From NCBI GenBank assembly GCA_023439185.1, contig JAEXOR010000011.1, positions 248,001 to 312,000 of the forward strand: DNA of 64,000 nt. Direction: 5' to 3'. How positions within the stretch are numbered: the stretch's first letter is position 1; every line of letters begins with the position of its first letter. A program made the translations under genes and the position numbers. Below, in pieces: positions 52,853 through 60,863 of this stretch. The DNA comes from Bacillota bacterium. GTDB taxonomy: Bacteria; Bacillota; Desulfotomaculia; Desulfotomaculales; Desulfallaceae. A model generated the notes under the pieces. That model worked only from the letters and a program-made list of their open reading frames with translations, was not told where the DNA came from and did not search any database.

Positions 52853-53719
52853 ATGAAAACATGGTTTATTACAGGAGCAAACGGCGGATTAGCATATTCA
52901 ATGCTTGAGATATTGCTTGCGAGAGGTGATCATGTTGCTGCTACAGTGCGTAAAGCACAAGCACTTGATGAATTGCAGAAAAAATATGGTTCAAGTTTAT
53001 GGCTGGCAAATCTTGATTTAATGGATTCACACGCTATTAAGCAGGTAGTCAACCAAGCGATAGAAGATCTCGGAACCATTGATATATTGGCCAACAATGC
53101 CGGATATGGACTGTTCGGAGCTGTGGAAGAAGTGAGCGACGAGCAGATGGAGCACTTGTTTCAGACAAATTTTTTTGGTTCGCTGCGAGTGGCACGTGCC
53201 TTTATGCCGTACTTCAGAACGCAAGGTAAAGGGCATATTGTTCAAATTTCCAGTGAGGTAGGATTCCTCTCCAATCCGGGTCAAGGATTGTATAGTGCTT
53301 CCAAATGGGCGGTTGAGGGAGCTTTTGAAACGCTGGCGCAAGAAGCCGCTCCTTTTAATATAAAACTCACACTGGTAGAGCCCGGCGGAATTCGTACCGG
53401 ATTTTTTGCCAATCATGGTGCGTTTGGGCCGGAATTAGATGCATACAACGATCAGCCCGTCAGAAATTTTAAAAAACTTTATCAGAGCATTCATACCAAA
53501 GAAGTTTTAGATCGGGATATAATTGGGGGCGATCCGAAGAAAATGGCAAAAGCAATTATTCAGCGTGTTGACGAGGGAAATGGCCCGTTGCGTCTGGCAC
53601 TGGGCAGCGATGCTTATGAGGATATCAAAGCAGCCTTAACGTCAAGGCTGGCGGAATTAGAGGCACAAAAAGAATTGGCTTATTCCACTGATGCCGACGA
53701 TGTTGTGCATAATCGTTAA
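52853..53719 (+). CDS. Short-chain dehydrogenase/reductase
   Basis: A 288-residue classical SDR. The cofactor loop is variant: TGANGGLAYSM instead of TGxxxGIG. Further motifs are LANNAGYGLFG (NNAG), the catalytic Ser in VQISSEV and YSASKWAVEG (YxxxK). Substrate unknown. GGAGG precedes the ATG. First of a pair of SDR genes under a presumed MmyB-type control. Confidence 0.9.
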   Translation: MKTWFITGANGGLAYSMLEILLARGDHVAATVRKAQALDELQKKYGSSLWLANLDLMDSHAIKQVVNQAIEDLGTIDILANNAGYGLFGAVEEVSDEQMEHLFQTNFFGSLRVARAFMPYFRTQGKGHIVQISSEVGFLSNPGQGLYSASKWAVEGAFETLAQEAAPFNIKLTLVEPGGIRTGFFANHGAFGPELDAYNDQPVRNFKKLYQSIHTKEVLDRDIIGGDPKKMAKAIIQRVDEGNGPLRLALGSDAYEDIKAALTSRLAELEAQKELAYSTDADDVVHNR

Positions 53720-53737
53720 TGATAAGGAGAGATAAAC

Positions 53738-54472
53738 ATGGATGGAATCAAAGATAAAGTAATTGTAATTACAGGAGCGAGCAGCGGTATTGGCAAAGCA
53801 ACTGCTACTATGCTTGCAAAAAAAGGCGCAAAAGTCGTAGTCGGGGCAAGAAGAAAAGAAAATCTGGAAGCATTAGTAGAAAAATTGACCTCCGATGGTC
53901 ATACGGTAAGCTACCAAGTAACAGATGTAACAAAGCGCGGAGATATTGAAAATTTAGTCCAGTACGCAATCAATACCTACGGAAAAATCGACATTATCAT
54001 TAACAACGCCGGTATTATGCTTTTGTCGTATCTTGAAAAATTAAAAGTCGATGAATGGGAAAAGATGGTTGACGTTAACATTAAAGGCGTTCTTTATGGA
54101 ATTGCCGCTGCGCTGCCTGTCATGCTGGCGCAAGGGTACGGCCATATCATCAATACTTCATCTATTGCCGGTCATACTGCTGACCCCAGCGCCGCCGTAT
54201 ATAGCGGAACAAAATTTGCAGTTCGCGCCATTTCCCAAGGGCTTAGAAAAGAGATGGATGGGAGAGTTAAAGTCACTGTAATCTGTCCCGGCGTTACAGA
54301 AACCGAACTCGGCCAAGATATTACGGATTCAGGTAGTGCTGCCGCTTTGAAAGAATTATTCAAAAATTCGATTCCACCGGAAGCGATTGCAAATGCAATG
54401 ATTTATGCGATTGAACAGCCTGGTAATGTTGATGTCAGTGAAATCATTGTGCGCCAGACTGGCGGCATATAA
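53738..54472 (+). CDS. Short-chain dehydrogenase/reductase
   Basis: A 244-residue classical SDR with TGASSGIGKATATMLAKKGA, IIINNAGIML, the catalytic Ser in NTSSIAG and YSGTKFAVRA as YxxxK. An Arg after the first strand (VVGARRKE) suggests NADPH preference. It follows the other SDR by 18 bp with AAGGAG. Unrelated enough from its neighbour not to be a recent duplicate. Confidence 0.92.
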   Translation: MDGIKDKVIVITGASSGIGKATATMLAKKGAKVVVGARRKENLEALVEKLTSDGHTVSYQVTDVTKRGDIENLVQYAINTYGKIDIIINNAGIMLLSYLEKLKVDEWEKMVDVNIKGVLYGIAAALPVMLAQGYGHIINTSSIAGHTADPSAAVYSGTKFAVRAISQGLRKEMDGRVKVTVICPGVTETELGQDITDSGSAAALKELFKNSIPPEAIANAMIYAIEQPGNVDVSEIIVRQTGGI

Positions 54473-54649
54473 AAGTTAAACAGAAATAAAACCTATTCCC
54501 CGCAATTAGCCGAAAAGCTAATAATCACAAGAATGAATTTATGAAATCCCCTTCACCAAGAGAGCCCAAAAACTGACCATCTGGATTGATTATTTTCCCA
54601 ACAGCCGAACCTGCATCAGGGAGCACAAATCTGTATGCCGGAATAAACA

Positions 54650-55714
54650 TTAAACCGCCAGGTCAACCTGCTGGATGGTGCCGGGGGTGCCGTCCTCATT
54701 TAGATATACCCCGGTGGAACGTACCTGGCCCTGCAGTTCATTGGCCCCGTTCTTCAGAGAGAAAGGAGTGTCCAGGTGCCCCACAAAAATAGCTCCAACA
54801 CCCTTTTCGCCCAGGGCAAACAGCCGCTGGCTGCCGTCGTCGCCCCGAACCCAGATGCGCAAACGGTCATATATGGGATCGTTCTCATCAATCCACCCGT
54901 TGCCGTCGCTGTCGTGCCGCGCCAACTCAGCGAAACCGTCGCCGGTTGACGGGCCGAACAATTCGCTGCCGTTGTTGATTAATCCGTCTCCGTTTTCATC
55001 CAGGGCCAGAAAGCCGCTGCCGGGACCGACAAATGAAACTTGATCCGGCGTGCCGTCGGCATCCAGGTCGAATGTAAATTTGGTATTGGTTAATTGGGCG
55101 GCGTTACCGTTAAAATTGAGCACCAGCGGGTCGGTAAGTTGCGCGTCGCCGGCCCTGATATCAACGCTGTTCTGCATGGCGAAGGTCCGACTCATGGACA
55201 AACTCACCGTGAAGTCAATTTCCCTGCCGTCCGCCGTCCGGACAACGCCGGCGGCCCCGAAACTCATCTGTTCATGTTCCAGGTAAGTTTCCCTAAGGTG
55301 GTATTCCAACCCCCAGCCCTGGCGCTGCTGCCCGAGGGCCGTCTGCCCCGAAGCCGCCGGACCAAAATTATCCGGCTCGCGATCAAGCTTAATCTTTACC
55401 GGCAGACGAAACTTAAATTTTTTACCGGTCAGCATTTGCATCAGTTTCTGGATCAGGAAAATTTTCTGTTTGTCTTCCTCGCTCAACTCAAATAATACCT
55501 CTTCGTTATCCGTGCCGCCGACAATACTGTTATCCCGCTCCAGCATGGCCAGCGCCTGATCAGACAGCTCCAGCACGTCCCTGTTCACGGTCCCAAGCCC
55601 TTCAAGGCCCGGATTTTCCTTGCCCACCCAAAAACGCAGTGGTTCTTCCCGGGTAGTTTTTTCGTAATAGCTGTACCGGCCGGCCATGGCTACAGTCGAT
55701 TGTTCTATTTTCAT
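54650..55714 (-). CDS. Calcium-binding-loop protein, EF-hand-like
   Basis: About 354 residues without signal peptide. The C-terminal third has three DxDxDG-type loops (FDLDADGTPDQ, LDENGDGLINNGSELFG, HDSDGNGWIDENDP), a pattern seen at the ends of large repeat-toxin-like and adhesin proteins. The N-terminal half is variable and helical. Ca2+ binding is well supported; the function is not known. GGAG before ATG 55714 sets the start. Confidence 0.75.
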   Translation of the reverse strand: MKIEQSTVAMAGRYSYYEKTTREEPLRFWVGKENPGLEGLGTVNRDVLELSDQALAMLERDNSIVGGTDNEEVLFELSEEDKQKIFLIQKLMQMLTGKKFKFRLPVKIKLDREPDNFGPAASGQTALGQQRQGWGLEYHLRETYLEHEQMSFGAAGVVRTADGREIDFTVSLSMSRTFAMQNSVDIRAGDAQLTDPLVLNFNGNAAQLTNTKFTFDLDADGTPDQVSFVGPGSGFLALDENGDGLINNGSELFGPSTGDGFAELARHDSDGNGWIDENDPIYDRLRIWVRGDDGSQRLFALGEKGVGAIFVGHLDTPFSLKNGANELQGQVRSTGVYLNEDGTPGTIQQVDLAV

Positions 55715-55800
55715 AATCCGACACTCCGGCTTCAAGTTTTTCCACAGGCGTACCGGCCTGTTTTAATTAATAATCGGCAGCCGGAGGTAGAACTTAACTT

Positions 55801-57060
55801 TTACCCGCCTTCGTTGACTATCGCCGCGGTATGCATATCCGGAACTTGCTTGATAAACGTTTTCTTAGCAACCAGCAGCCAGCCGGCCCCACAGATAAGC
55901 CCGGTTACAAGGTTTAAAACTCCCAATGCCCAAATGATATTGCTCCAGTCAAAGGAGATCAAAATCATGCCGACACTGCCCATTAATATACCAAAACAAG
56001 CGATTAGGGACGAAGCTGAACCGGTATCTTCCTGCTGTTGTTCCAGCATCAAAATGGTGCTGGGAGGACGGATACCGCTGCCGGCTATGGTAGACGGCAG
56101 CAGCGAGAAGGCGAACAGCCACGGATACATGCTGCCCAGGCCGCAGATTAATACTCCGCTCAAAGATATAACGGCAAAAAAGGCCGTTATAATTGACCCA
56201 CGCCTAAACCGTCCGGATAAATGGATGTACAGCATCGGGCCAAGAAGCAAAAATAACGCGTTTACGGCAAAGTAATAGCTGTATACTTGTTCGCTGAGAC
56301 CAAATCCATTGATATAAATATAGGATGATGCGGCTATGAAGGCCATAAAAGGGATACTGGGCAAAGAAAACAATACCAGCAGAGTCGTAAAACCAGGGTT
56401 TTTAAGCACCACTCCAAGCCGACCCATGGTCTTCCATGTCGTGCCCGTATACCGCTTACCTATTGTTTCCTCCAGAGCGACACAGCCCGCCAGGGCCAAA
56501 ACTCCGGCGCCGGCCAGAAACCAAAACGCTCCCCGCCAGGAAGTGAAACTCAATAGAAAAGCACCCACAACCGGGGCCACCGCCGGAGCCAACACCACCA
56601 TCGAGTGTACAACTGAGAGTACAACCTCTCTTTTTCTGCCGTCATAAACATCCTTGACCATGGCCATCGCCACGGCGCCGGCCGCGCTGCCTCCGATGGC
56701 TTGAAATACGCGGAAAGTGATAAGCTGATAAATGTCTCCGGCATAGGCGCATAAAACGCTGGCCAGGGTATAGATAACAAGTCCGGCCATTAATACCGGT
56801 TTACGTCCGTACTTATCACTTAGCGGACCCCAAAGCAATGTTCCGACACTGAAAAAAACAAAGAATAATATTAAAGTGAGGTTGACCATGTTCACGGGGG
56901 CGTTAAAGTACTCGGCCATACCGGGTAAAGCGGGCAGATAAAGGTCGGTGGATAATGGTATAAAAGCGCTGAGAAAGGCTATAAACACAATCATGCCTTT
57001 TTTCCCGAGGTATTTCTGCTTATTACCGCTCCTTACAGCTGCCGTGTCTGCTGCTTGCAT
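55801..57060 (-). CDS. Bcr/CflA-type multidrug efflux MFS transporter
   Basis: A 419-residue, twelve-segment major-facilitator exporter of the Bcr/CflA group. It has IPLSTDLYLPALPGMAEYFN, GTLLWGPLSDKYGRKPVLMA (motif A) and FQAIGGSAAGAVAMAMVKDV. Likely exports drugs or small metabolites by proton antiport. GGAGG before ATG 57060 excludes the longer frame. Separated from the next upstream gene by a terminator, so it has its own promoter. Confidence 0.9.
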   Translation of the reverse strand: MQAADTAAVRSGNKQKYLGKKGMIVFIAFLSAFIPLSTDLYLPALPGMAEYFNAPVNMVNLTLILFFVFFSVGTLLWGPLSDKYGRKPVLMAGLVIYTLASVLCAYAGDIYQLITFRVFQAIGGSAAGAVAMAMVKDVYDGRKREVVLSVVHSMVVLAPAVAPVVGAFLLSFTSWRGAFWFLAGAGVLALAGCVALEETIGKRYTGTTWKTMGRLGVVLKNPGFTTLLVLFSLPSIPFMAFIAASSYIYINGFGLSEQVYSYYFAVNALFLLLGPMLYIHLSGRFRRGSIITAFFAVISLSGVLICGLGSMYPWLFAFSLLPSTIAGSGIRPPSTILMLEQQQEDTGSASSLIACFGILMGSVGMILISFDWSNIIWALGVLNLVTGLICGAGWLLVAKKTFIKQVPDMHTAAIVNEGG

Positions 57061-57207
57061 TTTTCCTCCGTTGTACTGTTTGATTTCAATCACACATTTC
57101 AATATATAATATTTTCAAAGTATATTCAAAGGCATTTTAATGCAAGGAAAGCTTTTATAAATATACAAATATAACGCCAGGCAGGCGTCTTGACAGTTAA
57201 AAAATTA

Positions 57208-57244
57208 GAGGAATATCCCGTGAAAAAGCACGGGTTTATTCCTC
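57208..57244 (-). terminator. Terminator of the PNPOx-like gene
   Basis: A 15-bp, nearly perfect stem (GAGGAATA...CCCGTG with its complement) around a 6-nt loop, followed by TAATTTTTT on the minus strand. Confidence 0.8.
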
Positions 57245-57276
57245 CGAAGTAATGGGTTATCTACTGGTTAGCTTTT

Positions 57277-57603
57277 TTATAATAATGATGCAACCTTTTC
57301 AACGGTAAAAATTACTTCATCGCCTTCAACGCAGGCTCGCCCGCTGAAACGGTAGCCTTGTTTCCCCGCTACCGCAGCCACCTGCATGACTCCTGTTTCC
57401 GACAGGTTCCGGCGGGTTTTTTCCATTTTGTAAACGCCCAGCACCAAAGTATTCCCACCGCGGATTTCCTTTACTTTGCCCACCGCGATTAGGTGGGGCT
57501 GCCCGTCCCCGGACAAAGTGGTTACAGGTATGAAAGCAGATTGGCTGACTACCTCCTTAATCTCCGGCGTCAATACCACGTTACAACCGCAGCAGCTTCC
57601 CAT
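57277..57603 (-). CDS. Pyridoxamine-phosphate-oxidase-like flavin-binding protein
   Basis: A 108-residue split-barrel protein of the PNPOx-like group (AFIPVTTLSGDGQPHLIAVG, NTLVLGVYKMEKTRRNL). It begins MGSCCGC, an unusual cysteine cluster. AAGGAGG selects ATG 57603. It lies directly downstream of the Crp/Fnr-type gene, 82 bp away on the same strand, and is likely in its regulon. Flavin or heme binding and redox function are inferred. Confidence 0.7.
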   Translation of the reverse strand: MGSCCGCNVVLTPEIKEVVSQSAFIPVTTLSGDGQPHLIAVGKVKEIRGGNTLVLGVYKMEKTRRNLSETGVMQVAAVAGKQGYRFSGRACVEGDEVIFTVEKVASLL

Positions 57604-57685
57604 AAATAAAGACCTCCTTGTATTTGATTGACCCAATGGTATCATCCTTAATGGGAAAGTGCTGTAAAAAACTTTACATTAATGA

Positions 57686-58354
57686 TTAAAAACAACGATC
57701 TTTTAAAATAAAATATTTGTCTTCTTTGGAGATATATCTTCTTGCCGTCAGTTCTTTAAGAGCCTGGGCCACCATAACCCTGGACGCTCCGACGAAATCC
57801 GCAATATCCTGCTGGGTCAGGCGCAGCTTGATTCTGGTACCTTCAGGACATGGCTCGCCATGCTCCCCGGCCAACCGGATAATTAAATTAAGCACCTTTT
57901 CCAGGGTTGTCCCGGTATGCAGCTCGGTCATTTGCTCCCAGGTGGCGTACAGCCTGTTGCCCAGGCTGAAAATAACCTGCATGGCCAGGTCAGGCGACTC
58001 GCGGATAATTTGCTCCAGACTGCGGCGGCTGAGCATGCAGACGCGGGCTTCTTCCAGGGCGATAGCGGCAGCCGGCTGCGTTCCCTCCCTGAAAAGAGCC
58101 GTTTCACCCAGCACTTCACCCCGGCCGGCAATATGTAAAATAACTTCTTTGCCGTCTTCATTCACCCGCACTAACTTAAAACTTCCTTCTTTAATCAAAA
58201 AAATGCTGTCGGCGGGGTCGCCCTGATGGAATAAAGTATCTCCGCGCTGGCAATGTTTCTTGTCCGCAGCTTTAAGGCAGACGTGGCTGAAAGCTTCCTG
58301 TTCCACGCAATCAAATATAGGTAAATCCTTTAAACAAAGACAACGTTTCTCCAC
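57686..58354 (-). CDS. Crp/Fnr-family regulator
   Basis: About 222 residues. The cyclic-nucleotide-binding-type barrel is KKHCQRGDTLFHQGDPADSI, FLIKEGSFKLV and GEVLGETALF, followed by the helix-turn-helix LTQQDIADFVGASRVMVAQALKEL. Several N-terminal cysteines (RCLCLKDLPIFDC, then HVCL and HCQ) could hold a redox cluster as in Fnr. The frame is open to 58453; GGAGAGAG fits GTG 58354 and gives the usual length. Confidence 0.88.
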   Translation of the reverse strand: MEKRCLCLKDLPIFDCVEQEAFSHVCLKAADKKHCQRGDTLFHQGDPADSIFLIKEGSFKLVRVNEDGKEVILHIAGRGEVLGETALFREGTQPAAAIALEEARVCMLSRRSLEQIIRESPDLAMQVIFSLGNRLYATWEQMTELHTGTTLEKVLNLIIRLAGEHGEPCPEGTRIKLRLTQQDIADFVGASRVMVAQALKELTARRYISKEDKYFILKDRCF

Positions 58355-58533
58355 GGGCCGCTCTCTCCGATCTATATTGAATCTATAATCAAAATTATAA
58401 TGTCTGAATGGCGGTTCCGTAAAGAAAGCTAAACAACTAAAAAGAAAAATCAAACCATATGATATAATTTGATAAATAAGTCATTAAATATTTATTGGGA
58501 AAGGTTTTTTCAAATGGAAGGTACATCAAGTGT

Positions 58534-59346
58534 TCACCCAATAAATTGTGTCAATTCCTGGTTAAATTTATCACGCTCATCATAAAACAATCCGTGACCG
58601 CTGTATTTAAACGGGACAAGTTTGGAATTTTTGATCCCCTGGTTTTGTGCTTCAGCCAGTGGGAAGAGACAGATTCTATCATGAATGCCGTGCAGAATTA
58701 ATGTCGGGACGTTTATTCTTCCAAGGTCGGAAAATAAGCCTTCTTCATCCAGCCAAGCAGATGCAACTGCTGCGGTGGCCCAACTTGCCGCCTGCAGCCC
58801 TAATTGAAAAAACCAATCTGAGAAAGACCTGGTCACATGCTGGAAAAAAAACATATCTCCAAATTGCTGCAGCATATTAGGACGGTCTTCATATGTTTCT
58901 CGAATGATTTCATTTACATCCTCTTCTTTTAAACCATAAGGGAAATATGGACGCTGAATCAGACTGGGAGCTGCAGCCGCAAAAAGAGCTAGCTTGGAGA
59001 CCCCGTATCCATTGTGGCGGGCCATGTATCGAATGGCAATGGCTCCTCCCGTGGAGTGGCCCCCAAGTGTGCAATCACGTAATTTAAGTGCATCAACCAC
59101 CGCTCGAATATCATCTGCCATGCGGTCGTAGTTGTAACCTTTCCAGGGTTTATCGGAGTTGCCGAATCCTCTGCAGTCCATTCCAATGCAGCGATATCCC
59201 ATTTGGGGAAGCCGGTTAAACTGATATTCAAACATTTTATAATTTGCCGGCCAACCATGAATAAATAAAATTGTCTTCCCATTTCCGGGATTAAGGTCTT
59301 CCACGTAAATATTTACGTCTGTTTCTACTTTAACAAAGTAACCCAA
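58534..59346 (-). CDS. Alpha/beta hydrolase
   Basis: A 270-residue serine hydrolase. It has ILFIHGWPANYKMFEYQF (oxyanion HGWP), GFGNSDKPW, the nucleophile elbow GGHSTGGAIAIRYM, Asp in LILHGIHDRICLF and His in YSGHGLFYDE. Resembles non-heme chloroperoxidase/esterase-type enzymes. TTG start behind GGAGGG. Substrate unknown. Confidence 0.9.
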   Translation of the reverse strand: MGYFVKVETDVNIYVEDLNPGNGKTILFIHGWPANYKMFEYQFNRLPQMGYRCIGMDCRGFGNSDKPWKGYNYDRMADDIRAVVDALKLRDCTLGGHSTGGAIAIRYMARHNGYGVSKLALFAAAAPSLIQRPYFPYGLKEEDVNEIIRETYEDRPNMLQQFGDMFFFQHVTRSFSDWFFQLGLQAASWATAAVASAWLDEEGLFSDLGRINVPTLILHGIHDRICLFPLAEAQNQGIKNSKLVPFKYSGHGLFYDERDKFNQELTQFIG

Positions 59347-59441
59347 ACCAATCCCTCCATCTTGAATAAGGCGTTAAGATACCTTATTCAGTTGGATAAA
59401 AATGGGTGAATTTTTAACCTATTTAAGAAAGGAGAATAAAC

Positions 59442-60692
59442 TTGTTTGACTTTTTATTTACAGAGGAGCAAAAAAAAATTCGCGAGGAAGTCAGGGACCT
59501 TGTTAAATGGGTGCCCCGCCAGATGATCATGGACATGGACCAGGACAAAATCCGTTTTCCCAAAGAGTTTCTGCAGGAAGCCGGCAGACGCAACCTGTTG
59601 GGCTGCCGTTACCCCAAACAATGGGGCGGGCGGGACATGGACTGGGTCACCACCTGCATGGTGATGGAAGAGGTGGGGACTCTGGGTTACATCTTTGCCT
59701 GCGTCTTTGGCGTGGGTGCGGAGCTGGTTTGTGACGCCATCATTCTGCACGGGACCGATGAGCAAAAAGAAAAGTACGTCAAACCGCTGCTGGCGGGTAA
59801 TATATTTGCCGCCGAATGCCTCACCGAACCGAGGGGCGGCTCCGACTTTTTCGGTACCTCCTCCATTGCGGAGGACAAGGGGGACTATTTTATACTGAAC
59901 GGACAAAAGCGTTTCATCGTCGGCGCCGAGGGGGCCGACTTCTTCCTGGTATACGCCCGCACCGATTTTGACCCCAAGACCCACCCGCATCAAGCGCTGA
60001 CTTGCTTCATTGTTGACCGCGTACCGGGCGTTGAGGTGGAATACCTCTACGGGCTCATGGGGTGCCGCGGCGGCGGCGCCGGGCGTATTGTTTTTAAGGA
60101 TGTCAAAGTACCCAAAGAAAATATTGTAGGCAAGTTTAACGGCGCCTATGCTGTGTTTAATACAATGATGATTCCGGAGCGCCTTGGAACTGCGGCCATG
60201 ACGATCGGCGCGGCCCGCCCCGCCCTGGAAATCGCAACCCGGTATACCTCCAGGCGCAAGGCGTTTGGTAATATCATCAGCAAGTTCCAGGGAGTTAGTT
60301 TCCAGGTGGCTGAGGCGGCCATGCTGCTCGACGCTTCCCGCTCAATGATTTATGCCACAAGCCGGGCCGTCGACGCCAAAGAGAACATGAATTTAATCAG
60401 ACGTATGGTCAGCGAAACCAAAAAATTTGTCACCGAATCCTGCCAGAAGGCTGCCGGAAACGCCATGCAGGTGATGGGCGGAATCGGCTATACCAATGTG
60501 TTCCCGGTGGAGCGCATTGTGCGTGACCTTGGTCTGGCCTCAATCTGGACCGGCACCAGTGAGATGATGTCGTTAATCACCGCCCACGAATGGTACCGCG
60601 AATACCATCATAACTTAAAGGACCGCCAGGCCAGGAACCACGAGTTGGATGCCGCGGAGGCCGAAGCCGTGGATGAGAAGATTTACGAATAA
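59442..60692 (+). CDS. Acyl-CoA dehydrogenase
   Basis: A 416-residue flavoenzyme: AECLTEPRGGSDFFGTSS, YFILNGQKRFIVGAEGADF, GLMGCRGGGAGRIVF, RKAFGNIISKFQGVSFQVAE, QVMGGIGYTNVFPVERIVRD. At the place of the usual catalytic Glu (IYEGT in medium-chain enzymes) it has IWTGT. A Glu in MIPERLG aligns with the alternative base of isovaleryl-CoA dehydrogenase, so a branched or unusual acyl-CoA is likely. TTG start behind AAAGGAG. Single gene with no ETF nearby. Confidence 0.9.
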   Translation: MFDFLFTEEQKKIREEVRDLVKWVPRQMIMDMDQDKIRFPKEFLQEAGRRNLLGCRYPKQWGGRDMDWVTTCMVMEEVGTLGYIFACVFGVGAELVCDAIILHGTDEQKEKYVKPLLAGNIFAAECLTEPRGGSDFFGTSSIAEDKGDYFILNGQKRFIVGAEGADFFLVYARTDFDPKTHPHQALTCFIVDRVPGVEVEYLYGLMGCRGGGAGRIVFKDVKVPKENIVGKFNGAYAVFNTMMIPERLGTAAMTIGAARPALEIATRYTSRRKAFGNIISKFQGVSFQVAEAAMLLDASRSMIYATSRAVDAKENMNLIRRMVSETKKFVTESCQKAAGNAMQVMGGIGYTNVFPVERIVRDLGLASIWTGTSEMMSLITAHEWYREYHHNLKDRQARNHELDAAEAEAVDEKIYE

Positions 60693-60791
60693 ACGCTGCT
60701 CACAATGATTAACTCCTTCATCAAGTTTGAACAAAATGTTCAATGAGGTAACTATGTAACAATAGGCATTGGTTTTGGGCCATTATTGTAC

Positions 60792-60826
60792 ACAAGAGGA
60801 CATCCTGCGAAGGAATGCCCTCTTGT
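60792..60826. terminator. Inverted repeat between convergent acyl-CoA dehydrogenase and leuS
   Basis: ACAAGAGG and CCTCTTGT with inner CATCCT/AGGAATG pairing form a long hairpin in the 170-bp gap. No clear T-run follows on either strand, so termination is only likely from position. Confidence 0.45.
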
Positions 60827-60863
60827 TGAAGTACGCAAAAATAATCTTCTTTTTTTGCCTCTT

